Assembly: GCF_018596315.1 (NCBI RefSeq)
Contig: NZ_JAHEAG010000042.1
Span: 1 to 48,371, forward strand
Origin: Bradyrhizobium sp. SRL28
GTDB taxonomy: Bacteria > Pseudomonadota > Alphaproteobacteria > Rhizobiales > Xanthobacteraceae
Length of the DNA stretch: 48,371 bases
Direction of reading: 5' to 3'
Positions 17,710 to 31,934 of this stretch are shown piece by piece. How positions within the stretch are numbered: the stretch's first letter is position 1; the number at the start of each line of letters is the position of its first letter. The translations under genes and the position numbers were made by a program. Under the pieces are notes generated by a model, which saw only the letters and a program-made list of their open reading frames with translations, searched no databases and had not been told where the DNA came from.

Positions 17710-19155
17710 GAGCCTGTCTGAGTAGTGACTGGTCAAGAGGGAGCGAGTCTGATTCCTTGCGCAGCCATGAGCAAGGAATTTCGCCCCTGGAAGATCGACG
17801 AGGCCCAGCTTCTGCCGCCGAGCGTGCAGGATTATGTGCCGAGGGACCACGTTTCGCGGCTGATCGTGTCGCTGGTCAGGGAAAGCCTTGATCTATCGGC
17901 GATCATAGGCAGCTACCGAAGCGGGCTGGGGCAGCCGCCGTTCGATCCGCGGATGATGACGGCGCTGCTTCTGCACGGCTACGCGAGCGGTATCTACTCG
18001 TCGCGGCGGATCGCCAGGGCGACGGTGGAGCGGGCGGATTTCATGATGATCGTGGCCGGCGACCCGGCGGACTTCCGCACGATCTCGGAGTTCCGGCGGC
18101 GGCACCTGAAGGCGCTGGCCGACCTGTTCGTGCAGGTGTTGAAGCTGGCCGAGAAGGCCGGGTTGGTGAAGCTCGGGCACGTGGCGCTCGACGGCACCAA
18201 GATCAAGGCGAACGCGTCCAAGCACAAGGCGATGAGCTATGATCGCATGAAGAAGCGGGAAGCGGAGCTTGCAGCGGAGGTCGACCGCTGGCTCAAGGCG
18301 GCGGAGGCCGCCGATGCGCAGGAGGATAAGCTCTACGGCGACAAGCGCGGCGACGAGATGCCCGATTGGGTGGCCGACAAGCAGAAGCGGCTTGAGAAGA
18401 TCCGCGAGGCCAAGGCCGCGCTGGAGGCCGAAGCCAAGGCCGCAGCCGAGGCGGAGCGCAAGGCGCGGGCCGAAGCCGAGGAGCGCCGCATCGCCGAAGG
18501 GGGCAAAAAGAACGGCAAGACGCCGACGAAAACGGAGCCCGACGGCAAGGCGCAACGCAATTTCACCGACCCGGAAAGCCGCATCCTGAAGACCAAGGAC
18601 GGTTACATCCAGGGCTACAACGCCCAGGCCGCGGTCGATGGTGCCCATCAGATCATCGTGGCGCAGACGCTGACCAGTTCCTCCAGCGATCAGGCGCAAC
18701 TGGCGCCGTTGCTCGACGGGATCAGGGCCAATCTGGGGACCAATCCCGACGAAGTATCGGCCGACGCCGGCTACTGCTCCGCCGCCAATCTTCGCACGAT
18801 CAAACGGCGGCGCATCGAGGGCTACATCGCCACCGGAAGGCAGAAGCACGGCACCAAGTCCGCCACCGCGAAAAAGCCTTCAAGACCCGGCTCGCTGATC
18901 GCCAGGATGAGCACCAAGCTCAAGCGCGCCGGCTACCGAAGTCGCTACCGCTTGCGTAAGCAGATCGTCGAACCCGTGTTCGGACAGATCAAACAGGCAA
19001 GAGGGTTCAGGCAATTCCTGCTGCGCGGCATCGACAAAGTGAAGCCCGAATGGGCCCTGATTTGCACCGCTCACAACCTCGTCAAGCTGGCGAGGGCCGC
19101 ATGAGTCGCTATCATTCGGATAAAACCGGCTTCCCGATGCTAACTGGACAGGCTC
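17710..19155 (+). mobile_element. Complete IS1182-type insertion sequence
   Basis: The element is 1446 bases long, with GAGCCTGTC at the left end and its complement GACAGGCTC at the right. CTAG flanks both sides (17706-17709 and 19156-19159), consistent with a 4-base duplication of a palindromic target. The transposase is intact and the ends match, so this is a recent and possibly active insertion, in contrast to the other IS remnants here. Confidence 0.85.
17767..19104 (+). CDS. IS1182-family DDE transposase
   Basis: A 445-residue transposase starting MSKEFRPWKIDEAQLLPPS, a typical IS1182 N-terminus. DDE landmarks include HVALDGTKIKANASKH (first Asp), VSADAGYCS (second Asp) and RKQIVEPVFGQIKQARGFR (the Glu). 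The middle holds a charged Ala/Glu-rich insertion (about residues 165-255), predicted coiled coil, common in this family. The start at 17767 was preferred to an ATG 42 bases upstream because conserved sequence begins here. A long antisense frame over the gene is a codon-bias artefact. Confidence 0.95.
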   Translation: MSKEFRPWKIDEAQLLPPSVQDYVPRDHVSRLIVSLVRESLDLSAIIGSYRSGLGQPPFDPRMMTALLLHGYASGIYSSRRIARATVERADFMMIVAGDPADFRTISEFRRRHLKALADLFVQVLKLAEKAGLVKLGHVALDGTKIKANASKHKAMSYDRMKKREAELAAEVDRWLKAAEAADAQEDKLYGDKRGDEMPDWVADKQKRLEKIREAKAALEAEAKAAAEAERKARAEAEERRIAEGGKKNGKTPTKTEPDGKAQRNFTDPESRILKTKDGYIQGYNAQAAVDGAHQIIVAQTLTSSSSDQAQLAPLLDGIRANLGTNPDEVSADAGYCSAANLRTIKRRRIEGYIATGRQKHGTKSATAKKPSRPGSLIARMSTKLKRAGYRSRYRLRKQIVEPVFGQIKQARGFRQFLLRGIDKVKPEWALICTAHNLVKLARAA

Positions 19156-19213
19156 CTAGGTGCGGCTATTCGAGTCTCTCGACCGAATGGCTACTTTGTG
19201 ACTGCGACCTCAA

Positions 19214-20416
19214 TCAGCTTCGGCTTTTTACGAAGCGGCGTGTGGCGTCCGTCTTCACGATACGGATCGAGTTGAACTGACTGGCAAGCACCTGATAGTC
19301 GACGATCAGCTTTCTCGCCAAAAGGTAGGCCAGTGCCGGGTTCATCCGCCTCGGTTCCCACCCATAGCGCTGAGCGACCTGTCCGGTATCAATCGGCATC
19401 GACGGATCATTGACGAGGTCAGCCGCAATCCGCAGTGCGTCCTCCTGGGGCGACCATTCCATGAAGTGTTTGTCGAACGTGGCGAAGAGATCCGCCTTTG
19501 GGAGAACACGGTCGAAACTGACCGTCACCAGGTCGCGCAGCTCATGCAATGCGTCTTCGATGTCGTCTTCCGACACATCGACCGCCGTTGCCAACTCGCC
19601 TGTGCTTTTCTGAGGATCACCAAACATTGCATCCTTAGTTTCCTCGACGAAGACCTTGGCGATCGCCGTTGCGATTTTCGAATAGCCGATGGCCGGCAGG
19701 TCGATGCTGCTGGATATCGGGCCAAGCGGGGGCTTACGGGAGACACCATGAATGTCATTCACAAGGTCGCGCACCCCTTGATCGAAGTGCGAGACGTATA
19801 GCTCCGGCGAAAGCATGCCCGACAAGAGTGGCGGGAGCTCGCTCGCCGCGAGACCATGGCGGAGCGCGATGAAGCGTGCCTGTCCGGAAATGCGTCGGAC
19901 CAAACCTGCATCCATTTCCTGCTGAACCCAGGGCTTTTTCATCGCGCTGGGCGTCAGCAGCACGAGGAAATGGGTGCAGTTTCCCAACCCTTCGTCGATC
20001 TTCCGGCGCAGGCTGTCGCCGGAGCGGATCTCCCATTCGGCCCACCAAGTGTCGATGCCGCTCGCCATTAATCCTCGGGCCACTTTCTCGGCCATATCAC
20101 GGTCTTCAAACGAATAGCTAAGGAAGGCTTTGGGCGAGCCACTCTGCACCGGCAAAAAGGCGGTGGCTTCCAGTTCTTCAGCGCTCATGCGTTCCTTGAC
20201 GATCGCGAGGAGCTGCGGCGAGCCCTCGATGCTCAAACGCAAATCGTCGAGCGCTTCTCCATGGACGAGCACGGCCGGGAATTCACCGGTGTTGGGATGG
20301 CGAATCGTACTGAAGCGCTCCCTCAGCTCTTCCTTGATAGCCTCGATCGCGGCCGACTCGATGTCCTTCGCGAAGTCCCCTGCGTTGAATGCCCGCCCCT
20401 TGTATCGCAACCCCAT
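19214..20416 (-). CDS. TIR-domain protein, probable defence NADase
   Basis: A 400-residue protein. Residues about 95-215 form a TIR domain: PKAFLSYSFEDRDMAEKVA (strand A), then GIDTWWAEWEIRSGDSL and KPWVQQEMDAG, whose Glu167 is in the position of the catalytic Glu of NAD-cleaving TIRs. The N-terminal 90 residues and C-terminal 180 are uncharacterised; the C-terminus looks like a winged-helix or effector tail (ELATAVDVSEDDIEDAL). Bacterial TIR proteins often deplete NAD or make signalling nucleotides during phage infection. It is divergent from an unknown gene, with a 160-base shared promoter region, and next to a broken SAVED gene. The defence role is inferred from context. Confidence 0.8.
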   Translation of the reverse strand: MGLRYKGRAFNAGDFAKDIESAAIEAIKEELRERFSTIRHPNTGEFPAVLVHGEALDDLRLSIEGSPQLLAIVKERMSAEELEATAFLPVQSGSPKAFLSYSFEDRDMAEKVARGLMASGIDTWWAEWEIRSGDSLRRKIDEGLGNCTHFLVLLTPSAMKKPWVQQEMDAGLVRRISGQARFIALRHGLAASELPPLLSGMLSPELYVSHFDQGVRDLVNDIHGVSRKPPLGPISSSIDLPAIGYSKIATAIAKVFVEETKDAMFGDPQKSTGELATAVDVSEDDIEDALHELRDLVTVSFDRVLPKADLFATFDKHFMEWSPQEDALRIAADLVNDPSMPIDTGQVAQRYGWEPRRMNPALAYLLARKLIVDYQVLASQFNSIRIVKTDATRRFVKSRS

Positions 20417-20578
20417 AGATCATCCCCACCGCGTGTTCGCATGTTACCTATTATGAACATATGAGGAACAAAATTCAACGGTGCTGCAGCCTTGAGCTCG
20501 GGCGCGGGAGCGCTTCCATGCCCTTATTCCACAGATGACAAACGCCCGCGTGAATTGTCCAATAAGACTCAACTTTGG

Positions 20579-21589
20579 ATGAACGGCTCGTGGGTGCGGA
20601 TCAGCATGAATTTCCAGTACGGCATTGACGATTGCGATGTGGCTGACAAGAGTCGACTCAGGCAGTATCGAGAGAAGCGCACCGGATGGCTCTACATGCT
20701 TGCAGGCGACCCGGACCACGCCGTCTCGAAACAGATCACAGCGATGCTTTGGAACGACGCAGTCTTTCGGGTGGCAAATGAATCCCGGCGACTGTCACGG
20801 TTGGGCGGCTACAAGTCGTCGGCGCGAAACTGGTCCATCGCCCAGTTCATGGATCAAGGCTTCGTCGCCGTGCAGACTCTGTCGATCCGCAGGCTGATGG
20901 ACAAGGCGGCGTCGAAGCCTGCACGGCAGGTCATCTCATTGCGCCGAGTGCTCGATGACATCAAGGCACACCGCGAACTCATCACGCGAGAGGATTATGT
21001 CGCCTACGATGGCCTGCCATATAATCCAGAACCCGGCGAACGCGCCTATATGGAGAGCCTCGTCAAACGGGGCGGTGGCGTCCATACACAGTGGTTGCCG
21101 ACAACAGGACCACAGGCGTGGTCAGTTTCGCAAATGGTCCACGAACGGTTCGACAAGTTGTCCGGCGTTGCGCACGATCAGCGGTCGCCGAGTGATGTCA
21201 TCGCTGATGACGTCTTCGACAAAATAGAGGCCATGCTGACTAAAAGCGGGTGGCAAGACATTGCCGAGTTCGGCAACAAGTTCATTGCTCACGCCGCCGA
21301 CGAGCATTCGCGCAGTACTTTGTTGGACGGTCAGAACGGCTTTTCTCTCGACAAGCTTGCGCGCTGCCATGAGGGCATTTGCCGCGCTGCGGCTGCGATA
21401 TACGGCCCCATCCTGTGGGAGGGATCGAGCGGGTTGCTCCCGATCCCCCAGTTCAATCACTTCGACAATCTCGAGGCCGCATGGCTGCTGCCTCAGGATA
21501 TCGAAACGCTTTCCGCATTTTGGGATGCGCATGTCGAAAATGTCGAGTCCTGGATTGAGGGGGATCCGTTCGAAGAAAAGCCAGACTGA
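20579..21589 (+). CDS. Uncharacterised protein, possible HEPN/AbiU2-like
   Basis: About 336 residues, acidic and largely helical, with a conserved-looking core (FVAVQTLSIRRLMDKA, then ISLRRVLDDIKAHRELI). This layout faintly recalls the AbiU2-type HEPN family, but I see no clear Rx4-6H RNase motif and the call is weak. The ATG at 20579 is favoured; a TTG at 20492 and an ATG at 20606 are alternatives. It diverges from the TIR gene and converges on the 328-residue gene that follows, so it sits in the middle of the putative defence locus. Confidence 0.6.
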   Translation: MNGSWVRISMNFQYGIDDCDVADKSRLRQYREKRTGWLYMLAGDPDHAVSKQITAMLWNDAVFRVANESRRLSRLGGYKSSARNWSIAQFMDQGFVAVQTLSIRRLMDKAASKPARQVISLRRVLDDIKAHRELITREDYVAYDGLPYNPEPGERAYMESLVKRGGGVHTQWLPTTGPQAWSVSQMVHERFDKLSGVAHDQRSPSDVIADDVFDKIEAMLTKSGWQDIAEFGNKFIAHAADEHSRSTLLDGQNGFSLDKLARCHEGICRAAAAIYGPILWEGSSGLLPIPQFNHFDNLEAAWLLPQDIETLSAFWDAHVENVESWIEGDPFEEKPD

Positions 21590-21644
21590 CAGCCGTCGGT
21601 CCTTCCCTTTGCCCTTCTCAGGAGGAAGCCATAAAGCACGCTGG

Positions 21645-22631
21645 TTATGGATCGCGTCGCCCGGAGACGATCGCAATAATGTTCACGACGGAGGCCGTCG
21701 CTTCCAGGCTTATCGCCGCATCTCGGAAACCAGCGGTTCGCTTGTGCGTGGTGTGATTGGCAAGATCGAGGGCCGAGCGCGCGTGCTTTCTGAGTTCCTC
21801 GACCGCACCGCCTGCAAGCTCGACAGCGATATACGCCTCTATCATCCTCTTGAAGTCTGAAGCACCAACGGCCTTGCCGTCGAGGATCGGGTGTCGCGCG
21901 GCCACGAAGACTTCCTTGGCTAGTGAAAGAAGGGCCTCACGGCAGACGAGTCCCACGCTCTGATATTCAACCTCAGTCTGCGCGGCTTCCAGCTTCTTGC
22001 GAGCAATGCCGATCTGCTGGTCGACAAGACTCCAGCCCGTAGGAGAAATGACAGCGGGCGCGCGTCCAGAGCGAAGCCGAGCAGCAAGGGGATCGATCAA
22101 CTCGGCGATGAATTGGCGGCGTGACTGATAGCTTGGAAGGTCGCCACTGCTCCAGCGGCCATACCACTGCCAAAGATCGGAAAACGGAACTGGGTTCTCT
22201 ATGCCCTGAGCGGTGAGTTGATCGCTGAGCTCCCCGAAGAGCGTGCGGTACTCCGCGTCGACCTGCTGAATTCTTGGCCCGCCGGTCGCGACGCCGATCA
22301 AAATGTCGCGGATCCGATCCAGCGCGGCAAGAATGAGCGCATTGCGTGGTGCGGCCGAGAGATGGGTTTTCTCGTAGTGCTTGATTCCCGTGGCCGTCAA
22401 TTTCGCGTCGAAGACCATTCCTTCCGGCGCGCGTTGCGTGCTGTGCGTGATCAAGCCATCGCGTCGTAGGTCATCCATGATGGCATCGAACAGTTCGTTC
22501 TCATCTGGAACGGTCGCTTTTGCGGCGGCATTCGCGTCATCGACCGCGACGTCAACAGGGCGTGGCTGCCGCTCATAGAGCTTTGCCAGAATGGCTTGCT
22601 TCCAGAGTTCAGATACCTCGCGCTCATTCAT
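21645..22631 (-). CDS. Uncharacterised protein with HEPN-like C-terminal half
   Basis: A 328-residue protein. The first 90 residues look like a winged helix (DDLRRDGLITHST). The last 110 form a helical bundle (VGLVCREALLSLAKEVF through SALDLANHTTHKRTAGFRDA) reminiscent of HEPN-type domains that accompany abortive-infection genes. No catalytic motif can be fixed with certainty. It starts 42 bases after the end of the SAVED remnant on the same strand, so the two formed an operon. It is intact even though its upstream partner is broken. Confidence 0.6.
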   Translation of the reverse strand: MNEREVSELWKQAILAKLYERQPRPVDVAVDDANAAAKATVPDENELFDAIMDDLRRDGLITHSTQRAPEGMVFDAKLTATGIKHYEKTHLSAAPRNALILAALDRIRDILIGVATGGPRIQQVDAEYRTLFGELSDQLTAQGIENPVPFSDLWQWYGRWSSGDLPSYQSRRQFIAELIDPLAARLRSGRAPAVISPTGWSLVDQQIGIARKKLEAAQTEVEYQSVGLVCREALLSLAKEVFVAARHPILDGKAVGASDFKRMIEAYIAVELAGGAVEELRKHARSALDLANHTTHKRTAGFRDAAISLEATASVVNIIAIVSGRRDP

Positions 22632-22673
22632 GGACGTTCGCCGATCATCTCTCAGGCCGATGGGGATCTCATA

Positions 22674-23805
22674 TCAGATGATTTCGGGCTTGAGGCGTCC
22701 GCTGACGGGCATGAGAATACCCCACGGGTAAGGCGGGTTCGCTTCCCTTTGGTACTGATACACGATCAATTCGGGGAGGTTGCGCTTGTCGTACAGGCAT
22801 CCGAAACGGAAAAACGACGCTGTTCTGGGCTGCCAGAAAAAGATGGATGCGACGGATGCCCAGGTTACCTGAGCGGATCGCTGTTTCAAGAAACTGCTGA
22901 CCCAGTGCTCGCTGCTTGTCTTCTGACCAATGGCTGTCCGGAAGACCACCGTCCGGATATCTGCGCAATGCCGGCGAGCTTCTTGGCGACGCCGACCGCA
23001 TGAACCTGATACGACACGGAAACAAGCAGAGCGACTTCTTCAGCGCCAGCCGCGCGCTCATCGATTCCATCAATGGCAAAACGCTTTTGGTCGTCGGCCG
23101 CATCCAGAGGACGCCATTTTTGCTGATGGCGGTTTCAATCGAAGATAAGTGTCGACGTCTCGTCGTCGATCAGCACGCCCGTCAGGAACGTCAATGGCAC
23201 CGGCGCCAAACCGCCATAGATGCGCAGCAGATCACTTCGATCCAAGCCGGTTTCGCGCCTCGCCAGATCGACGGGAAGAGAAATGAGTTTGTCGACGGCT
23301 GCCTGTGGGCTCACGATATGGCCGTCGATCACACCCTGGCGCAAATCGAGAATCACGGGATCGCGATGGCCTTCCAGGTTCGTCGGCACGGCATCGGCTA
23401 GCGCCTTGCCAACGCCGTCACGGAGACCGCGTGATTCGATCACAATGACTTTCTTCCGAGATAGCCGGCGTTGTTCCGTTCGGTAGCGAACGATCTCCCA
23501 AATCAACCCCACGAGGATAAGCAGTCCGCCGAGGAGAGTCACGCCACCAACCACAAGGCCAGGCGTTCCTTCGCCGGTATTAACGTTGAACGCGAGCCTG
23601 CCGCCCTGCAGAGGAAAGGGCTTCAGACGATTGAAGGCGCATAAGCAATTGTCGGTTCTGCGCGAAGCGGCTTGACCTTGACGTGATCGAGCGCGCCATC
23701 AGGCTTTCGTGGTCGGGCGTAACTGGGCCGGAGAACTCCTTATCGTCAGCGATCCAAGATTCGAGCCGGTTTGGCGATGTGGTTTACGTGCCAGATCAAA
23801 CTCAC
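22674..23805 (-). pseudogene. Membrane-anchored SAVED-domain effector, multiply broken
   Basis: Pieced together on the minus strand: a GTG at 23805 opens SLIWHVNHIAKPARILDR, frame changes follow near 23745 and 23650, then a membrane helix (VVGGVTLLGGLLILVGLIW) and a SAVED domain. The domain is cut by an in-frame TGA at 23135-23137 where a Trp is expected (IFD-stop-NRHQQKW) and by frameshifts near 22945 and 22820; it then continues through IRRIHLFLAAQNSVVF to VYQYQREANPPYPW and a stop at 22674. SAVED domains sense cyclic oligonucleotides in CBASS anti-phage systems, and membrane-SAVED proteins are effectors that breach the membrane. No CD-NTase partner is in the window. With five lesions it is certainly not functional. 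Confidence 0.75.
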
Positions 23806-24050
23806 ATTCTAAGCCTGGACGTCTTCTCGCCCTTCCCGGGCGAAGGCGACGTGACCAGCCACGTCGAACGGCTCAGTTCCAAAACACAAAAATTGCGCCA
23901 AACTGCGTCCTGATAGCGGTCGGTCCGTCGGAAGGATGATCGAGCAACATCGTCGTCTCGATGTTGGGTGGTTTCTCGCAACTTCAGTCTGGCCAGATCT
24001 GATCGCTATCCACTCTCTTCGCTGCGCTTGCAATGATGGGGTGTGATTGC

Positions 24051-28784
<4,734 letters not shown>

Positions 28785-28901
28785 GTCCTCGTCCTCTCCA
28801 TGCGGCAAGCTGCCTCACCGCCATCTTCGGCGCACCTTGGGCGTTCCGCGGCACCCGCTCTTGGGCCACCGCTCGTCCTTGCGAGCCGCATTTTCTTAAA
28901 T

Positions 28902-30017
28902 TCAGGCCAAGGCGTTCTTCGTCCCCCAGAACGGCTTTGCCTCCTCATCCTTGTACTTGGCCAAGGCCTTAAGCAACAGCCGCAGGTAGTGCGCCTTCTC
29001 TTCAGCCCCCATTGGCCGCCCCGGGCTATCCAGCGACTTCACCGCCGACTCGACTAACTCGACCGCACGATCCTTGTTGCCGCTTTCGTAATAATACTGA
29101 GCGACCGCCCCATAGGACAGAAACTTGGGGAGGGCGCTGCCTTCTGGAGAATTCAGCGCGAGGATGTGTTCGGCCAACTCCTTGCCCATCGCAAAGCGAT
29201 CAGAATGCGGGAAATCAGAGTTGTCCTCCGCTGGATCGAAGAGTTGGCGGATCGCCCCGACCATCCAGTCCTCAGATTTTTTGTCGATCGCATCGCGAGC
29301 CAATTGACGCATAACGGTTAACCCCGTCTGCATGTCATGGATTTTGTGCAGGAGCAGATCCGCATGAACTACGCGAACCCTGATGTCGTCCGGCGTCACT
29401 GCAACGCCCTCTTTAGCGGCCGAAAGCGCCGTCGACCAATCCTGCGCCTTCAGCGCCGGCCCAAGTTTGGCCCAGAACGCTTGCATCTGGGCTTTCTCGC
29501 GCATTCTAGATTCTGCTTCAGCGATTCGCTCCGCATCCGTGGCTTCATCGCTGGTGCGCCAGGTGCCGTTTAACATTTTTGTAAACACGTCATACAGTTG
29601 CATCGGGTGACCGATAAAGGCGACGTGATCGTCACGGTCGATGACGAATGACGTAGGGATAGTGGCAGAAAAACTGGGCGCCATCCAAAGCTTCTTCATT
29701 TTTCCCGCGTAATCGAACGCGATCCGAAAATTCAGCTTGGAGCCTTTTTCGGTCAACCACGCGTCCAAGTTCGTTCGCGCCTCCTCGGCCGTTGAGCCTC
29801 GCTCGGAAGCTGCAACTGCGATGACCTCAACTGCGCTATTTTTGTATTTTTTTTGCAGTTCCGCGAGATGGGGCATCACCGCCACACATCCGCGGCACCA
29901 AGTCGCCCAAAACTCGACAATATACAGCGTTCCCAGCTTAAAGTTGGTGAGGGGCTCGCCACGCACCCAGCTTTCCACCCTCATCGGAGGAGCTGGCGAG
30001 TCGATACGAAGGATCAC
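28902..30017 (-). CDS. Thioredoxin-like (TlpA/redoxin) protein, NifA-regulated, copy 1
   Basis: A 371-residue cytoplasmic protein with no signal peptide. Residues about 8-145 form a TlpA-type thioredoxin fold with the redox pair Cys41/Cys44 (WATWCRGC) and the cis-proline segment IPTSFVIDRD. The rest is helical, with TPR-like repeats (LRVVHADLLLHKIHDMQTG-like and YGAVAQYYYESGNKDRAVEL). The GTG at 30017 is chosen because GGAG and spacing are identical to the paralogue at 34444. A consensus sigma-54 promoter and a NifA site lie upstream, so it should be made in nitrogen-fixing nodules. The substrate is unknown; a role in protecting or maturing redox-sensitive fixation proteins is my inference. 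Confidence 0.82.
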   Translation of the reverse strand: MILRIDSPAPPMRVESWVRGEPLTNFKLGTLYIVEFWATWCRGCVAVMPHLAELQKKYKNSAVEVIAVAASERGSTAEEARTNLDAWLTEKGSKLNFRIAFDYAGKMKKLWMAPSFSATIPTSFVIDRDDHVAFIGHPMQLYDVFTKMLNGTWRTSDEATDAERIAEAESRMREKAQMQAFWAKLGPALKAQDWSTALSAAKEGVAVTPDDIRVRVVHADLLLHKIHDMQTGLTVMRQLARDAIDKKSEDWMVGAIRQLFDPAEDNSDFPHSDRFAMGKELAEHILALNSPEGSALPKFLSYGAVAQYYYESGNKDRAVELVESAVKSLDSPGRPMGAEEKAHYLRLLLKALAKYKDEEAKPFWGTKNALA

Positions 30018-30152
30018 GTTGTTCTCCAAAGCTATTCCCAAACCTTCGCGCGACCGTATGCGCGAGCTCGTTTGTCTCTAAGAAACGGGGCACGAGTTCA
30101 ATGAACGAGAGCGCGTCTGCATGCACTCCGCCTGACACCGTGTTGCTCCCGT

Positions 30153-30168
30153 AGCAACGACCGTGCCA
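30153..30168 (-). promoter_or_regulatory. Sigma-54 promoter of thioredoxin-like gene, copy 1
   Basis: The minus strand reads TGGCACGGTCGTTGCT, a perfect match to TGGCAC-N5-TTGCW. The predicted start is near 30142, giving a leader of about 125 bases. Confidence 0.88.
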
Positions 30169-30253
30169 GCACTACCAACGCACATACGCACCTGATTCGG
30201 CCTAAGATTGCCTCGGCGGCTCAACACGGCGGTGCGTTTGTAGCTGGCGGCCT

Positions 30254-30269
30254 TGTTCGATGTCAGACA
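30254..30269. promoter_or_regulatory. NifA activator site for thioredoxin-like gene, copy 1
   Basis: TGTTCGATGTCAGACA fits TGT-N10-ACA and is centred about 120 bases upstream of the predicted transcription start, the usual distance for NifA. Confidence 0.78.
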
Positions 30270-30753
30270 TCGGACGCGGGTCGTGCGCTTCGGGCCGTGA
30301 GGTTTTGTGCCCCGCCCATCATGACGATCGCGCACCTGATGTTTTGATGATTGCTGCCGTAACCGCCGTCGCGCAGAACCGGCAAATAGCTGTTAATACG
30401 AGCCTCGCTCGCTCTGCCCGTCCAATTGCGCTCCTCCTACTCGGTGTTCCTGCTTCCTAAAGAAAGCGCGGCGATCCGACGGTTGCGCTTTTCTTGAGCG
30501 TTAGCCGATGAGGTTCTCTAATTCCGGGTCTGGGTGTCAAGTTCTCCAACCATCATCCTTGCCGGGCCCACTGTTCTCTCCGCGGTAGGGGTAAGCCCTC
30601 CGCATGATGGCGTAAGGTGACGCTGGCGGTTCAATGTTGCAATCGCGGTCGCCCTTTCGGCGCTCGCAAAAAATCGGACGAACTCACCATCGCCATCGTC
30701 CCGGCAGGGACGTCGTTTCCCGCCGTTTGGCAGGATCTTCAGTATTTTTCTTG
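30270..30753. other. Intergenic, no gene seen
   Basis: About 480 bases between the NifA site and the IS110 transposase stop. The frames here are short and unremarkable on both strands. Confidence 0.4.
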
Positions 30754-31785
30754 CTAAGCAGCAATCTCCTTCCTCGACCAGTTAAACTCGGTCCCTTCGA
30801 TCCACATGCGATGCAGAATGACCGCGAGCTTACGAGCGACCGCTACCTTGGCCTTGCGGAGCCCGTTGCGCTTGGCGAGCTTTGCCCCCCAGGCCTTCAC
30901 GGCGGACCATTTTGGGACGCGGGTCAGCAGAACCCCGGCTGCTTCAAATAGATAACTTCGCAGCATCGCGTCGCCGCACTTCGAGATGCGACCTGTCCAA
31001 TCGACCTCTCCTGACGCATGGCGTCTACTGGTTAACCCAACATAAGCACCCACGCTTCTCGATCGCGCAAACCGTGCCGGATCGTCAATCGTTGCCTTGA
31101 AGGCGAGCGCGGTGATCGGACCGACTCCAGGGACGGTCATAAACCGGCGGACCTGGGCGTCACGGCGCACCAGCTTCACAACCTTGCGGTCAAGCTCGCT
31201 GACCTGTTGCTCGACGACCTTGCGCGCTTCGAGCAGCGGTCTGACCGCAGCTATCAGCTCAGGACGGCCCTCGATCAACTCCTCGGCGCGCACGGCGAAG
31301 ACATTGAACTTGGCGCGGCCGATGACGAGACCGAGGTTCTTGAGAAGGCCGCGAACATAGTTCTCGAGATCGCGCTTGATCTTGACCAGCATCGCCCGGC
31401 TGGCCAGCAGTGCTCTGACCGAGTGGCTGTCGATATCCTTGACGTGCACCTCCTTGAACCAACCGGTCTGCATGATGCGGGCGATCCCGATAGCATCGTT
31501 GCGGTCGCTCTTGTTGATCTGCACCTTGAGCACCGCCTTGGCATGGCGCGCGTCAATGCAGATCACTGGCAGGCCAAGTCGCTTAAGCTCAGTCCAAAGC
31601 CACGTGGATGTCGGTCCGGTCTCGAGGCCGATACGTACCGCGCCCGGCGCCTTTGACCGCACGTAAACGGAGATCGCCTCAGGATCTGAATCGACGACGC
31701 CCTCTCGCACGACCGATCCCGACTGGTCCACCACGCAGATCGATGTTTGCTTCAACGACACGTCCAGTCCGACATAATACTCCAT
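30754..31785 (-). CDS. IS110-family transposase
   Basis: A 343-residue DEDD transposase. The RuvC-like N-terminus shows YYVGLDVSLKQTS, GLETG and NKSDRNDAIGIARI; the C-terminal Tnp20 part has the helix-hairpin-helix PGVGPITALAFKA and then AYVGLTSRRHASGE. The start at 31785 (MEYYVG) is the family N-terminus. IS110 elements lack terminal inverted repeats, so the ends cannot be read here. The gene appears intact. Confidence 0.93.
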   Translation of the reverse strand: MEYYVGLDVSLKQTSICVVDQSGSVVREGVVDSDPEAISVYVRSKAPGAVRIGLETGPTSTWLWTELKRLGLPVICIDARHAKAVLKVQINKSDRNDAIGIARIMQTGWFKEVHVKDIDSHSVRALLASRAMLVKIKRDLENYVRGLLKNLGLVIGRAKFNVFAVRAEELIEGRPELIAAVRPLLEARKVVEQQVSELDRKVVKLVRRDAQVRRFMTVPGVGPITALAFKATIDDPARFARSRSVGAYVGLTSRRHASGEVDWTGRISKCGDAMLRSYLFEAAGVLLTRVPKWSAVKAWGAKLAKRNGLRKAKVAVARKLAVILHRMWIEGTEFNWSRKEIAA

Positions 31786-31934
31786 TGCCGCTCTCCATCG
31801 TTGCGAGGCCACATGAGGCCGGCCTCATACGTTCCTGGAGAGCTGATTCCCTTGCCTTTGTCTGGCTCGATCCCGGAATTACCCCATGTTGCAAATCGCG
31901 ACAACGTCGTTGCATCGGAGCCGCTCGTACCGCC

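Noticed and set aside
17893..18849. 318-codon antisense frame over the IS1182-type transposase
   Set aside because: Codon-bias shadow; the sense strand is a complete known transposase with matching IS ends.
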